Assembly (NCBI GenBank): GCA_028690665.1
Contig: JAQVAV010000013.1
Span: 1 to 64,000, forward strand
DNA length: 64,000 nt
Direction: 5' to 3'
Source: Paludibacter sp.
Lineage (GTDB): Bacteria; Bacteroidota; Bacteroidia; Bacteroidales; Paludibacteraceae
The notes beneath the pieces were generated by a model. It worked only from the letters and a program-made list of their open reading frames with translations. It was not told the origin of the DNA and ran no database searches. A program made the position numbers and the translations under genes. This document shows positions 1 to 10,703 of this stretch, piece after piece. Position 1 is the stretch's first letter, and each line of letters begins with the position of its first letter.

Positions 1-310
1 AATATCTCTAAAGGAAGAATCAGGGAGGCTAAATCGTATTCTAAGGGCATGAACTTTTTTATACAAAGATAAAAAGACACTTTATCAGTTACAACTACTC
101 CACCTACTTTTTACATTGATCCTAAATCATGGCTCAATTATGCCTATTTTATGTTGAAGAACATAAGCTGAGTTACAAGGGGTTTAAATTCTTTTTATTT
201 AAAATTCTGTTTCAGGCAATTTCATGTTTATAATAAAAAAAATGCTATATTTGCACCTCGTTTGAAAAAATTGAAATAATTAATGTTTTATCTTTAAATA
301 AAAATTTTCC
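1..310. other. Intergenic region upstream of secDF
   Basis: No convincing coding sequence is seen on either strand. The stretch is AT-rich and holds one clear promoter element close to its right end (listed separately). It may contain the tail or leader of a gene lying outside the window. Confidence 0.5.
246..253 (+). promoter_or_regulatory. Bacteroidota -7 promoter element for secDF
   Basis: TATATTTG matches the Bacteroidota -7 consensus TAnnTTTG and is followed by GC, as is common. It lies 58 bases before the secDF start codon. I did not find a convincing -33 TTTG at the usual distance. Confidence 0.55.
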
Positions 311-3310
311 ATGCAAAACAAAGGACTAATCAGGATTTTTGCAGTTGCACTCACCTTAGTGTGTTTGTTTTATCTGTCCTTTACTGTTGTTACAAGTACG
401 TATAATAAACAAGCGAAAGAATATGCAGCAGGGGACAAAATGAAGGAATACCAATATTTGGATTCTATTGCAAATGAAAAGGTTTGGCTGGGTTATACCC
501 TAAAAGAATGCAGAGAAAAAGAACTTAATCTTGGCCTCGACCTTAAGGGTGGTATGAATGTTACACTTGAAGTCTCGGTTTCAGATATTCTTCGTTCTCT
601 GTCTGGTTATAATACCTCAGTTAACTTTAATAAAGCTATCGAACTGGCTACCCAGCGTCAAAAAACTAATAGTCAAAAGCAATATCTTGATTTGTTTATT
701 GAAGCATATAAAGAACTTGATCCAAATGCGAAGCTTGCAACAATATTCAGTACATTCGAGTTGAAAGATAAAATATCTTTGAACTCTTCCAACGAAGATG
801 TGAAGAAAGTTTTGGAAGAAGAGATTGACGCTGCAATCAGTAATTCTTTTAATGTGTTGCGTACACGTATTGACCGTTTTGGTGTTGTTCAGCCTAATAT
901 CCAAAGAGACAATAATAATACAGGCCGTATCCTTATCGAATTGCCAGGTATTAAGGAACCCGAACGTGTTCGTAAGTTGCTTCAGGGTTCTGCAAATCTT
1001 GAGTTTTGGGAAACTTATGATGTTCAGGAAATTGCACCATATCTACAGGATGTTAATCATGTTTTGGCAGAGATGAATAAAGGTGTAAAAGCCTCTGCAG
1101 ACTCTACAACAACAGAACAACCTGCGGCTGCAAAAGCCCCTGATACTTCTACCGAAAAAACTACAGCTACCGGACTTGACAGTTTGAAAGCTGCTATGGC
1201 TCAAAAATCAGAAAATGCTGTAGATTCAATCAAGATGAGAGAGCAAGCCATCAAGGATAATCCTTTGTTTGCAATTCTTGATACAAGATACGCCAACGGT
1301 TGCGTTGTTGGGGTTGCTTTAAGTAAAGATACTGCAAAGATTGATGCTTATCTTGCGGCTAAACAGGTAAAAGAGGCATTGCCTCGGGATTTGAGTTTCC
1401 GTTGGACTGTTAAACCTCTTGAAGGGCAGAAGGTGGAAGCTTATCAGCTTATTGCCATTAAAGTTACCAACAGAGATGGACGTGCTCCGCTTGCCGGAGA
1501 TGTGATTACAGATGCCCGGGCTGATTTTAGCCAAACTTCTGCTTATGCAAATGTAAGCATGAGCATGAATGCTGAAGGTTCTAAAGTTTGGGCTCGTATG
1601 ACAAAAGATAATATTGGTAAATCTATTGCCATTGCTTTGGATGGATATATTTATTCGTTCCCAACTGTAAATACTGAGATTAGTGGAGGAAATTCGGAAA
1701 TTACCGGTCATTTTACGGTAGAAGAAGCGAAAGACCTTGCTAATACATTAAAATCAGGAAAAATGCCGGCTCCGGCCCGTATCATTCAGGAAGACATTGT
1801 AGGACCTTCTCTTGGTCAGGAAGCAATTCATAGTGGCTTGATTTCGTTTATTATAGCATTTATACTGGTACTTATATACATGGTTGTATATTATGGAAAA
1901 GTGCCCGGTCTTATCGCTGATATGGCATTGTTTGCTAACGTATTCTTCCTGATTGGTATTCTTGCCTCTTTTTCTGCTGTTCTTACGTTGCCAGGTATTG
2001 CTGGTATCGTTTTGACTTTAGGTATGGCTGTCGATGGTAACGTAATTATCTACGAGCGTATTCGTGAGGAAATGCGTGCTGGTAAAGCTATGCGTCGCGC
2101 GATTGAAGATGGTTTTAAAAATGCTATTTCAGCAATTGTCGATGGTCAGGTTACGACTTTAATAACAGGTATCGTATTGGCCATATTTGGTACAGGGCCT
2201 ATTAAAGGTTTTGCAAATACCTTAATTATCGGTATTATTACATCGTTTATTACGGCTGTATTCCTAACTCGTATTTTGTTGGATACTTATGCAAGACGCG
2301 AGAAAGCAAAAGAACTTCCATTTACAACTTCATTTACTAAGAATTTCCTTCAAAATGCACATTTTAATTTTATTGGAGGGCGTAAAATTGCATATATTAT
2401 ATCAGGTTCATTAATTGCAATAAGCTTGATTTCCTTCGCTACACGTGGCCTAAATCTTGGTGTTGACTTTAGTGGTGGACGTAATTATGTGGTACGTTTT
2501 GATGAACCGGTAAAAACCGATGATGTTCGCCAAATGCTTGCAAATTCATTTGATGGAACCAATGTACAGGTTATTACTATTGGTTCAGAAAATCAGGTAC
2601 GTATTTCCACTAAATTTAAAATTGATGATAATTCTGAAAATATTGATGATGAAATTGAGGGTCGTCTCTATAATGGTGTAAAACCTCTTTTAAAGGCTGA
2701 CGTTACTAAAACACAATTTGTTCAGGAATATATTAAGAGTTCTCAGAAAGTAGGTCCGACGATTGCAGATGATATTAAAACTTCTGCGGTTTGGGCAATT
2801 ATTTTTGCCATTATTGCTATCGGTCTTTATATCTTTATCCGCTTCCGTGAGTTAGGTTATGCTTTAGGTGCTACAGTCGCTTTGGCTCACGATGCTTTAA
2901 TTACAATAGGAACGTTCTCATTACTATATAGTATAATGCCATTCTCTATGGAGATCGACCAGTCGTTTATTGCGGCAATTCTTACCGTTGTCGGATATTC
3001 TGTAAACGATACAGTGATTATCTTCGACCGTATTCGTGAAAATGTAGGATTGTATCCTAAACGCGAACGTGGTGAGGTAATGAATGAAGCTATTAACCAT
3101 ACATTGAGCCGTACATTCAGTACATCTTTTAGTACCATTGTTGTGTTGATTGCCATCTTTATTTTTGGTGGAGAAACTATTCGTGGATTTATATTTGCAA
3201 TGTTGTTTGGTATTGTGATTGGTACTTATTCTTCTGTATTTGTTGCATCTCCAATTTCATACGAACTGTACAAAAGAAAAGCTAAAAAAGCAGAATCCCT
3301 GAAAAAATAA
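311..3310 (+). CDS. secDF: Protein translocase SecDF fusion
   Basis: Inner-membrane accessory subunit of the Sec translocon that uses the proton-motive force to help pull exported proteins across the membrane. SecD and SecF, separate in E. coli, are fused in one 999-residue chain, which is usual in Bacteroidota. The SecD half begins with a membrane segment (about residues 7-29) and the motif GLDLKGG near residue 75. A low-complexity Ser/Thr/Ala-rich insert lies near residues 260-295. The conserved SecD transmembrane motif with D575-G-N follows. The SecF half starts near residue 690 with GVDFSGG and carries the matching N-D-T motif with D900. The start has an upstream TAnnTTTG promoter, and a strong terminator follows the stop, so the gene is probably monocistronic. 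Confidence 0.97.
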   Translation: MQNKGLIRIFAVALTLVCLFYLSFTVVTSTYNKQAKEYAAGDKMKEYQYLDSIANEKVWLGYTLKECREKELNLGLDLKGGMNVTLEVSVSDILRSLSGYNTSVNFNKAIELATQRQKTNSQKQYLDLFIEAYKELDPNAKLATIFSTFELKDKISLNSSNEDVKKVLEEEIDAAISNSFNVLRTRIDRFGVVQPNIQRDNNNTGRILIELPGIKEPERVRKLLQGSANLEFWETYDVQEIAPYLQDVNHVLAEMNKGVKASADSTTTEQPAAAKAPDTSTEKTTATGLDSLKAAMAQKSENAVDSIKMREQAIKDNPLFAILDTRYANGCVVGVALSKDTAKIDAYLAAKQVKEALPRDLSFRWTVKPLEGQKVEAYQLIAIKVTNRDGRAPLAGDVITDARADFSQTSAYANVSMSMNAEGSKVWARMTKDNIGKSIAIALDGYIYSFPTVNTEISGGNSEITGHFTVEEAKDLANTLKSGKMPAPARIIQEDIVGPSLGQEAIHSGLISFIIAFILVLIYMVVYYGKVPGLIADMALFANVFFLIGILASFSAVLTLPGIAGIVLTLGMAVDGNVIIYERIREEMRAGKAMRRAIEDGFKNAISAIVDGQVTTLITGIVLAIFGTGPIKGFANTLIIGIITSFITAVFLTRILLDTYARREKAKELPFTTSFTKNFLQNAHFNFIGGRKIAYIISGSLIAISLISFATRGLNLGVDFSGGRNYVVRFDEPVKTDDVRQMLANSFDGTNVQVITIGSENQVRISTKFKIDDNSENIDDEIEGRLYNGVKPLLKADVTKTQFVQEYIKSSQKVGPTIADDIKTSAVWAIIFAIIAIGLYIFIRFRELGYALGATVALAHDALITIGTFSLLYSIMPFSMEIDQSFIAAILTVVGYSVNDTVIIFDRIRENVGLYPKRERGEVMNEAINHTLSRTFSTSFSTIVVLIAIFIFGGETIRGFIFAMLFGIVIGTYSSVFVASPISYELYKRKAKKAESLKK

Positions 3311-3336
3311 TTCTCAGATACGTTTTATAAAAGCAG

Positions 3337-3380
3337 AAAGAGCCTTCCCGGTTTATCCGGGAAGGCTCTTTCTTTGTTTT
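3337..3380 (+). terminator. Intrinsic terminator after secDF
   Basis: A perfect 15-bp stem (3337-3351 with 3357-3371) encloses a 5-base loop TTTAT and is followed by a T-rich run. It is one of the strongest hairpins in the window. Confidence 0.92.
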
Positions 3381-3489
3381 TGAAACTGTGTAATATGTAT
3401 TAATTGATAAATTGGGTTTTGTCATGGTTTGTTTATAGTTGTTTCTTTTTAGTTCACCCCGTTGCAACAAAACTGTAACCTCATAAGGA

Positions 3490-3497
3490 TAATTTTG
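3490..3497 (+). promoter_or_regulatory. -7 promoter element for the TonB receptor cluster
   Basis: TAATTTTG followed by CGC fits TAnnTTTG and lies 27 bases before the receptor start codon. The nearest upstream TTG is about 25 bases away, longer than the usual spacing, so the -33 element is uncertain. Confidence 0.5.
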
Positions 3498-3524
3498 CGC
3501 CCGAACGAAATATAAGCAATTGTA

Positions 3525-6254
3525 ATGAGACGGGTCCTTTTAGTATTTTGTATTCTGTTAAATGTAGAGTTGTTGTTTGCTGCTGATATTGTGGGCGTTG
3601 TGCGTGATGCTCAAACCGGTGAAGTGTTGATTGGAGCAAGCGTTTATGTAAAAGGTCAGAAACAGTTGGGAACGACTTCCGGATTGGATGGAACATTTGT
3701 TTTAAATCATATTAATGCTTCAAAAATAGTTTTGGTTTGCAGTTATATCAGTTATCAAACATTAGAAAAAGAAATTACTGTAAAACCGTTCAATAACGAA
3801 AAGATATTACTCAAACTTGTTTCGTATGAAACCGAACTCAGAGATGTGACTGTAATTGCAGCCGGGAAAACAACTGATTTTGGGGTTCGTAATATGGAAC
3901 GCCTTTCTAATAAAATCGTTAATATTGTAGGAGCCAGAAGCATTGAAATTTCTCCAGACTTGACCGTTGCCAATGTTTTGGGGCGAATTTCGGGTGTGAC
4001 TATGGAACGTAATAGTTCAGGTGAAGCTGAATATGCTGTTTTACGTGGAATGGACAAACGCTACAATATAACACTTGTAAACGGAGTGAAAATTTCCAGT
4101 CCGAATAATAAGCAGCGCTTTGTTCCTTTGAATATCTTTCCCAGTGAATTACTTGATCGCCTCGAAGTAAGTAAAACCCGTAGTGCAGAAACTGAAGGAG
4201 ACGCAACCGGAGGTGCTGTAAATATGGTTATGAAGGATGCTCCTGCAAAGTTTTCATTCAGGGCAAATCTATCGGTGGGTTACAGCACTATGTTTTTCAA
4301 TCGTCAGTTTTCAAAATTCGATAAGAGTGATGTTATACAAGTAGCTCCTTATGAACAATATGGTAAGGATTATCTGGCCACAATGGATGATTTTGGCAAT
4401 AAAATTTACGGACCGAAAAATTGTCAGCCTTTGCCCAATCTGGTTGCCGGTTTGTCTTTCGGAAATCGTTTGCTGAATCGAAAATTCGGATATGTTTTTG
4501 CCTTTAATTATCAAAATCAGAATAAGGGTACTAACAGCACTTATTTTGAAGATAAAATGACCCAACAGGTGGAAACCGTGAAATTGACTTCATATAAAAT
4601 AAGAGATTATTCCGAGAGTCAGATTCAATATGGAGCGCATGCAAAGTTCGATTACATATTTTCTCCCAACAATAAAATTGAATGGTACAACTTTTTGGTT
4701 GCCAATGAAAATGCCCAGATACGTCAGTCGGTATCTACCAGCTTGAATTTGTATTATGATCCTGAAAGCGGAAATTTTAATAAATCTATTCAAACTCGTA
4801 TGAGAACAACAGATCAACAGGTTTTTGCTTCAACACTTCAGGGTGAACATAATATCGGTAAGAAATTACAATTAAACTGGACTGCAATATATTCAAAAGC
4901 AGGTCTCCAACACCCTGACCTTGTTTATGTAAATCTCGATAATTTAGTTACGAATTATGCAGATGACATAACTGTAGACGGAGATGGCTCTACAAGGGAA
5001 TGGCAGCATAATGCCGATCGGGATCTGTCTGCAAAGTTTGATTTGAAGTGCCAGTTGTTGTCGGGAAAAAATAAGCTGAATTTGCAGACGGGTGGTTTAT
5101 TTCGGCAGAAAAATCGGGATAATTTTAAAGTTTCATATCGGTTTCAGCCACCAAAAGATACTTATCAGGAATATGAAAGTATTGATCAGTTAGTGTGGAA
5201 TTTGTACAATCCGAAGGGAAGTGTGGACCAGACCACCTATACTGCATTTGAGAAGATTGGGGCAGGATATTTTCAAACACGTTATGAACGTGGTAAGGCA
5301 GAAGTTATTGCCGGTGTCAGGGTTGAATATACCGATCAGGGTTATCACATGGATTTTCCTAACTATAATGAGGATCCGGATGGAAGTAAAATTTATACGG
5401 ACATATTACCTGATTTGCAGCTGAAATATTCGCCGAATTCCAAAATAAACTGGAGAGCCGGCTACTATCGTTCTATCAACCGTCCCGGTTTTTTCGATAT
5501 TGTTCCCTATACAATTATGGAAGAAGATAATACCGAATATGGAAATAAAGATTTGGAAAGAGCGGTTATTGATAACGTGGATGTTCGATGGGAATTTTTC
5601 CCGAAGCCCATCGATCAACTGCTGATAGGCGCATTTTATAAGTATGTGAGAAATCCTATTGAATATGTTTATACTTCGGTCAATAACAGGCAATACGGTT
5701 ATTGGTACGATAATCTTGGAAATGCCAGAAATATCGGGCTTGAAGTGAATTTTATCAAGTTCGTAAGAGCTTTTGGCATTAAAGCAAATTATACTTACAC
5801 AAATTCTGAAATTACTACTCCTAAAGTTTATTACAACTTAGAAGAAAACGGGAAAAAGTATACAAAGAACCAAACCCGGCCTTTGGTCGGACAGGCTGCT
5901 CATGTAGCTAACATTTCTTTATTATATAAGGATACAGAACATGGCTGGAACGCTCAGCTGGCATCGTCCTATGTCGGAGCTCACATCGTTACTGCCTCGG
6001 TTTTTCTGAACTCCGACTATTGGGAAAAAGGGGCTTTTCAGATGGATTTGTCGATAGAAAAAATTTTCAACAATGGTTTGTCTTTGTTTATGAAAGTAAA
6101 CAATCTGTTAAATACGCCTTCGGTAGAATATATACCTACTCATAACGACTATAACGATAAGTTTCCTTTGCAATCAGCGACATCTGGAGAGACTTTGATC
6201 CGTAAAGATTATTATGGACGATTGGTACTTATTGGAGCAAGGTTTAAATTGTAA
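3525..6254 (+). CDS. TonB-dependent outer membrane receptor with N-terminal regulatory-like domain
   Basis: Outer-membrane gated channel for active uptake of a ligand too large or scarce for porins. The 909-residue chain starts with a signal peptide ending near residue 19. A carboxypeptidase-regulatory-like beta domain (about 22-100) and a plug domain (about 115-240, with a GRISGVTME-type segment and a V-L-R-G-M block) follow, then a long aromatic-rich barrel to the C-terminus. No SusD-like lipoprotein follows, so this is not a typical SusC. The next two genes encode a beta-helix lipoprotein and an acid-phosphatase-like lipoprotein. That neighbourhood suggests uptake of a phosphorylated compound or its product, which is inference; the ligand cannot be read from the sequence. 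Confidence 0.88.
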   Translation: MRRVLLVFCILLNVELLFAADIVGVVRDAQTGEVLIGASVYVKGQKQLGTTSGLDGTFVLNHINASKIVLVCSYISYQTLEKEITVKPFNNEKILLKLVSYETELRDVTVIAAGKTTDFGVRNMERLSNKIVNIVGARSIEISPDLTVANVLGRISGVTMERNSSGEAEYAVLRGMDKRYNITLVNGVKISSPNNKQRFVPLNIFPSELLDRLEVSKTRSAETEGDATGGAVNMVMKDAPAKFSFRANLSVGYSTMFFNRQFSKFDKSDVIQVAPYEQYGKDYLATMDDFGNKIYGPKNCQPLPNLVAGLSFGNRLLNRKFGYVFAFNYQNQNKGTNSTYFEDKMTQQVETVKLTSYKIRDYSESQIQYGAHAKFDYIFSPNNKIEWYNFLVANENAQIRQSVSTSLNLYYDPESGNFNKSIQTRMRTTDQQVFASTLQGEHNIGKKLQLNWTAIYSKAGLQHPDLVYVNLDNLVTNYADDITVDGDGSTREWQHNADRDLSAKFDLKCQLLSGKNKLNLQTGGLFRQKNRDNFKVSYRFQPPKDTYQEYESIDQLVWNLYNPKGSVDQTTYTAFEKIGAGYFQTRYERGKAEVIAGVRVEYTDQGYHMDFPNYNEDPDGSKIYTDILPDLQLKYSPNSKINWRAGYYRSINRPGFFDIVPYTIMEEDNTEYGNKDLERAVIDNVDVRWEFFPKPIDQLLIGAFYKYVRNPIEYVYTSVNNRQYGYWYDNLGNARNIGLEVNFIKFVRAFGIKANYTYTNSEITTPKVYYNLEENGKKYTKNQTRPLVGQAAHVANISLLYKDTEHGWNAQLASSYVGAHIVTASVFLNSDYWEKGAFQMDLSIEKIFNNGLSLFMKVNNLLNTPSVEYIPTHNDYNDKFPLQSATSGETLIRKDYYGRLVLIGARFKL

Positions 6255-6294
6255 AATCAATTATTTATTAATAGAAAATCAATTATTTGACAAA

Positions 6295-7614
6295 ATGAAA
6301 AAACTTTATTTTTTCTTTCTTACATTATTGGTATTACCGTTGTTTTTTTCGTGCGATCCGAAAGAAGATATTGAAACGCCGGATGGAACTACCGATTCTA
6401 CTGCAACAGACTCAACGAGTAAATACCCTGTTAACGCAATTGTATGGCCTAAAGACACAACAGTTACGCTAACCAATCATTATATCGTGCCTGTTGATTC
6501 TTCGTTGTATATTGAAGAAGGAGCTACGATAATAATGGATGATACGATTGTTCGACCTGAGTTTATTGTGCTCGGAAATCTCTATTGCCATGGAACTAAA
6601 GCAGATCCTATTACATTTACTGTGGCCGAAAAATATAGAAATGAAGCTCATCGTTTTGGCCGGTACTGGGGTGGTATCATTTGTGGATATGAGTCGAAAG
6701 AAGTCTTATTAGACTACGTTACTGTCGAGTATGGAGGTGCTCAAACAACAGAAGAATCTGCATCTTTCCAATATCAGTTATTTAAAACAGAAACAGGCGA
6801 AGGAGTTCCGGGATTTCATTTTTGTAATACCGAAGGGAAATTTGTGATAGAAAATTGTACGTTCCGTAACAATGCAGAAGATCAGATTTATATTACAGGA
6901 GGACAATCTATTATAGCTAACAATAAGGTTATAGCTAACGGATATGATGGAGGTGATGCGATCAACTATAAATCAGGATGTTTGGCCGATGTGTGTTATA
7001 ATGTAATATATGATGCAAATTCAAACGGGCTGAAATTATCTAATAATGGAGCATTTGACCCACAGACACATATTTTCTGTTACAACAATACTTTGGTCAA
7101 TTGTGGCTGGCGTCGTCCGAAGGTTAAAGGTGGCTCTATTTGGTTAGAAATGAATGTTTATGCCGAACTTTATAATAATTTGATGTTCGATTGTCGCTGG
7201 GCATGTAAACAGGATATTTCCGATCCTCAGGATTCGCGTTCTGTGATTACTCCTAATTATTATTTTGCTTCAACCGAAACCGGAGTTACACAATATCAGG
7301 GTGATGAATCAAAAGGTCAGTTGGTAGGTGCAAGTGATATAGTAAGTGCCTCTGCCGGAGATAAAAATCCGAATTTTGTAAACTTTACAATTCAGAATAA
7401 TGTTGATGTTAACGCTGGCTCAACTAAAAGTGGAAATGTCCCTCAAACATTCAGCAGTAGTTGGGATTTTCATTTGTCAGCAGGCTCTCCGGCTCTTACA
7501 GGTGGCACAACTAATTTTACCCGCCATTTTGGAACAAGCGGACTAACTATTGATGGTGTTGAATATAAATCACCCGATCCGGCTGTTTATTTTGGAGCAT
7601 ACGGAACAAATTAA
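6295..7614 (+). CDS. Right-handed parallel beta-helix surface lipoprotein
   Basis: Probable outer-membrane lipoprotein of 439 residues. I chose the ATG at 6295 because it gives a basic n-region, a hydrophobic stretch and a lipobox ending LFFSC; an earlier in-frame ATG at 6214 overlaps the receptor gene and would bury this signal. After a Thr/Asp/Ser-rich linker the protein has repeated short strands with Asn ladders and phrases such as VIENCTFRNN and AELYNN, typical of right-handed beta-helices seen in polysaccharide-binding or -cleaving proteins. It starts 40 bases after the TonB receptor and is probably co-transcribed. No catalytic residues are recognised. It may be a surface ligand-binding partner of the receptor. 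Confidence 0.75.
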   Translation: MKKLYFFFLTLLVLPLFFSCDPKEDIETPDGTTDSTATDSTSKYPVNAIVWPKDTTVTLTNHYIVPVDSSLYIEEGATIIMDDTIVRPEFIVLGNLYCHGTKADPITFTVAEKYRNEAHRFGRYWGGIICGYESKEVLLDYVTVEYGGAQTTEESASFQYQLFKTETGEGVPGFHFCNTEGKFVIENCTFRNNAEDQIYITGGQSIIANNKVIANGYDGGDAINYKSGCLADVCYNVIYDANSNGLKLSNNGAFDPQTHIFCYNNTLVNCGWRRPKVKGGSIWLEMNVYAELYNNLMFDCRWACKQDISDPQDSRSVITPNYYFASTETGVTQYQGDESKGQLVGASDIVSASAGDKNPNFVNFTIQNNVDVNAGSTKSGNVPQTFSSSWDFHLSAGSPALTGGTTNFTRHFGTSGLTIDGVEYKSPDPAVYFGAYGTN

Positions 7615-7720
7615 AATTTTCATGTAGTTTTCCTAAAAGGAGAATGTTAATTTCGCAAAAACGATTTTATGAATTTGCGTTCTAAAAAACTTTTGGGACA
7701 ACTTCGTTTTTTATTCAATT

Positions 7721-8665
7721 ATGAGACATATAAAATTATTTATACTGGGTGTAGCTACTTTGTTAGCTGTATCGTGTTCAAAAAACATAAAGAATGATGT
7801 TCATTCTCCGGATTTAGGTGAATTGAATTTTATTGTAGCCAACGATTTGGGTCGGAATGGTTATTATGACCAGAAAACTATTGCAGCTTCCATGGGTAAA
7901 TGGGCAGATTCCGCCGATATTGAATTTGTGGCAGCTCCGGGCGACGTGCATCATTTCAACGGAGTTGCTTCGGTGAACGATCCGCTTTGGATGACAAACT
8001 ACGAATTGATATACTCCGATCCGTCTCTTATGCTTGACTGGTATGCAACACTCGGTAATCATGAATACAAAGGAAATACTCAGGCGTGTCTGGACTATGG
8101 TAAAGTAAGCCGTCGTTGGGTGATGCCATCGAGGTATTATACTATGGTAAAGCAGGTCGATGATAAAACTAATTTGAGATTAGTGTTTATTGATACAGCT
8201 CCGTTAATCAGTAAATACAGGGAAGATAGTATTAATTATCCGGATGCCTGTAAGCAGGACGATGATGCGCAGCTGCATTTTATCGATAGTGTATTGTCCG
8301 TTTCGAAAGAAACATGGAAGATTGTGTTAGGTCACCATCCTGTGTATGCTTTTACTCCGAAAGACAGCAGCGAAAGAGCAGATATGCAGAGACGTATAGA
8401 TCCTATATTACGTAAATACAAAGTCGATTATTATATTTGCGGACATATTCATAATTTTCAACATATTCAGAAGCAAAATTCATCGGTAGACTATATAGTT
8501 AATAGCTCTGCTTCTCTTTCCCGGAGTGTGGAACCCATGGATGGAACAAAATTTTGTAGTTCACTGTCAGGTTTCCTGATTTGTGCTGTCGATTCAGTTC
8601 ATTGCACCATAAATATGATGGATAAAGATGGAAGTTGCATTTATAAATATACCCGCAATAAATAA
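7721..8665 (+). CDS. Metallophosphoesterase lipoprotein, tartrate-resistant acid phosphatase-like
   Basis: Predicted two-metal phosphoesterase anchored in the envelope. The signal peptide ends in a lipobox (AVSC, Cys 19). The calcineurin-like motif series is visible in order: an N-terminal ND block replacing the usual GDxG, PGDVHH, LGNHEYKG, LGHHPVY and CGHIHNFQH. The order and spacing resemble purple acid phosphatases of the tartrate-resistant type. The 314-residue length fits that family. It follows the receptor and beta-helix genes by 106 bases on the same strand and may work with them in releasing phosphate from an organic phosphate. Substrate unknown. Confidence 0.8.
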   Translation: MRHIKLFILGVATLLAVSCSKNIKNDVHSPDLGELNFIVANDLGRNGYYDQKTIAASMGKWADSADIEFVAAPGDVHHFNGVASVNDPLWMTNYELIYSDPSLMLDWYATLGNHEYKGNTQACLDYGKVSRRWVMPSRYYTMVKQVDDKTNLRLVFIDTAPLISKYREDSINYPDACKQDDDAQLHFIDSVLSVSKETWKIVLGHHPVYAFTPKDSSERADMQRRIDPILRKYKVDYYICGHIHNFQHIQKQNSSVDYIVNSSASLSRSVEPMDGTKFCSSLSGFLICAVDSVHCTINMMDKDGSCIYKYTRNK

Positions 8666-8721
8666 TTAAGATGTATGAATTATCGTAAGCATTCATAAAT
8701 CAATTACTTGGGAAAATCTCA

Positions 8722-8756
8722 GGCCTCGGCAATATTGGTGCCGGGGTCTTTTTTTG
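8722..8756 (+). terminator. Intrinsic terminator after phosphoesterase gene
   Basis: A 10-bp stem (8722-8731 with 8739-8748, including two G-U pairs) with a 7-base loop is followed directly by a run of T residues. Confidence 0.85.
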
Positions 8757-8805
8757 TAAATAAAGGTTGCTTTGCCACGGAATACTTCATTTGAATAATT
8801 TTCGC

Positions 8806-8813
8806 TACCTTTG
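8806..8813 (+). promoter_or_regulatory. -7 promoter element for typA
   Basis: TACCTTTG followed by CACCC is an exact TAnnTTTG match 26 bases before the typA start codon. No -33 element at standard spacing was identified. Confidence 0.55.
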
Positions 8814-8838
8814 CACCCGGAAAAAAAGATTGTATTAA

Positions 8839-10638
8839 ATGCAGAAAATCAGAAACATTGCTATTATTGCTCACGTCGATCACGGTAAAACCACTTTGGT
8901 GGATAAAATGTTGATGGCTGGGCATTTGTTCCGCGATAATGAAAATGCGGGCGAATTGATTATGGATAATAATGACCTTGAACGTGAAAGAGGTATTACT
9001 ATTCTTGCTAAAAACGTATCTATTAATTATAACGGATACAAAATAAATATTATAGATACTCCGGGACACGCCGATTTTGGAGGAGAAGTTGAACGTGTGT
9101 TGAATATGGCTGACGGAGTTTTATTGCTGGTCGATGCTTTTGAAGGTCCTATGCCTCAAACTCGTTTTGTACTACAAAAAGCTTTGCAAATCGGATTAAA
9201 GCCGATTGTCGTCATAAATAAAGTTGATAAACCGAATTGCCGTCCGGATGAAGTGCATGAGATGGTTTTCGATTTGATGTATAACCTTGATGCAACAGAA
9301 GATCAGCTTGATTTCCAAACTCTTTATGGTTCCGCCAAAAATAATTGGATGTCGGAAGACTGGAAAAACGAGACAAATACCATTCAACCATTGCTTGATG
9401 CTATTATTAAATATATTCCGGCTCCCGAAGAATTGGAAGGAACACCCCAAATGTTGATTACTTCTCTTGATTATTCTTCCTATGTCGGACGTATTGCTGT
9501 TGGTCGTGTGCACCGAGGTACCTTACGTGAAGGTATGGATGTCAGTTTGGTAAAGCGGGATGGAACGGCTGTAAAATCACGTATAAAAGAACTTCATACA
9601 TTTACAGGACTTGGACGTACAAAAGCTACGTCAGTCAGTTCTGGAGATATTTGTGCTTTAGTCGGAATTGAAGGATTCGAAATTGGAGATTCTGTTTGTG
9701 ATGTGGTAAATCCTGAACCTCTTAAACCAATTGCTATTGATGAACCTACCATGAGTATGGTTTTTACAATCAACAATTCTCCGTTTTTCGGTAAAGAAGG
9801 TAAATATGTAACATCACGTCATATTCACGATCGGCTTGTTAAAGAATTAGATAAAAATCTTGCTTTGCGGGTCGAAAAAAGTATTGATTCCGACACATGG
9901 AATGTTTACGGACGTGGAGTGCTTCATTTGTCTGTTCTTATCGAAACTATGCGTCGCGAGGGTTATGAACTTCAGGTAGGACAGCCTCAGGTGATTTTCA
10001 AAGAAATTGATGGTGTGCGTTGCGAACCTGTGGAGCAGCTTACAATTAATTTGCCGGAAGACTGTTCTGGCCGAATCATTGAAATGGTGGCTATGCGTAA
10101 AGGAGAAATGCTGAGTATGGAAGTTGTCAATGATCGCGTTCAGCTGGAATTTTCTATCCCATCCCGCGGAATTATCGGTTTGAGGAACAATGTGCTGACT
10201 GCTTCGGCAGGAGAGGCTATTATGTCGCATCGTTTTCTTGAATATCAGCCATATAAGGGTGAAATAGAGAAAAGGGCCAATGGTTCCATTATAGCTATGG
10301 AAACCGGAACTGCTTACGCCTATGCAATTGATAAACTTCAGGATCGTGGACGATTTTTTATTTATCCTCAAGAAGAGGTTTACGCTGGTCAGGTTGTCGG
10401 CGAAAATGCCAAAGAAGGTGATATGGTGGTTAATGTTACAAAATCTAAGAAACTGACTAATATGAGGGCATCCGGAGCTGATGATAAAGTGCGTCTTATT
10501 CCGCCGGTTGTATTTAGTCTCGAAGAAGCCCTTGAATATATAAAAGAAGATGAATATGTGGAAGTAACCCCGAAGAGTATCAGGTTGCGTAAAATATATC
10601 TTGACGAAAACGAAAGAAAACGTATGTCTAAAAAATAA
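8839..10638 (+). CDS. typA: Translational GTPase TypA/BipA
   Basis: Ribosome-associated GTPase of the EF-G-like superfamily, involved in ribosome assembly and stress responses. The 599-residue length matches the family. The G domain shows AHVDHGKTT (P-loop), the switch I RGITI block, [13 protein letters not shown] and a GSAK segment. The C-terminal half carries the family-typical RGxIGLR block and ends in a Lys-rich tail. The promoter lies just upstream. The stop codon overlaps the first ATG of the next reading frame by one base, but the true start of that gene is further downstream. Confidence 0.97.
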   Translation: MQKIRNIAIIAHVDHGKTTLVDKMLMAGHLFRDNENAGELIMDNNDLERERGITILAKNVSINYNGYKINIIDTPGHADFGGEVERVLNMADGVLLLVDAFEGPMPQTRFVLQKALQIGLKPIVVINKVDKPNCRPDEVHEMVFDLMYNLDATEDQLDFQTLYGSAKNNWMSEDWKNETNTIQPLLDAIIKYIPAPEELEGTPQMLITSLDYSSYVGRIAVGRVHRGTLREGMDVSLVKRDGTAVKSRIKELHTFTGLGRTKATSVSSGDICALVGIEGFEIGDSVCDVVNPEPLKPIAIDEPTMSMVFTINNSPFFGKEGKYVTSRHIHDRLVKELDKNLALRVEKSIDSDTWNVYGRGVLHLSVLIETMRREGYELQVGQPQVIFKEIDGVRCEPVEQLTINLPEDCSGRIIEMVAMRKGEMLSMEVVNDRVQLEFSIPSRGIIGLRNNVLTASAGEAIMSHRFLEYQPYKGEIEKRANGSIIAMETGTAYAYAIDKLQDRGRFFIYPQEEVYAGQVVGENAKEGDMVVNVTKSKKLTNMRASGADDKVRLIPPVVFSLEEALEYIKEDEYVEVTPKSIRLRKIYLDENERKRMSKK

Positions 10639-10703
10639 TGGCACGTTTCATGCTATGTCACGCAGAAACAAAATTTTTTATATCTTCTAAGTTTGTATTT
10701 ATC

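Noticed and set aside
3525-6254. SusC identity for the TonB-dependent receptor
   Set aside because: No SusD-like gene follows, and the plug and neighbours fit another receptor type.
9847-10644. 265-codon minus-strand open frame
   Set aside because: It is antisense to typA, whose motifs and length are unambiguous.
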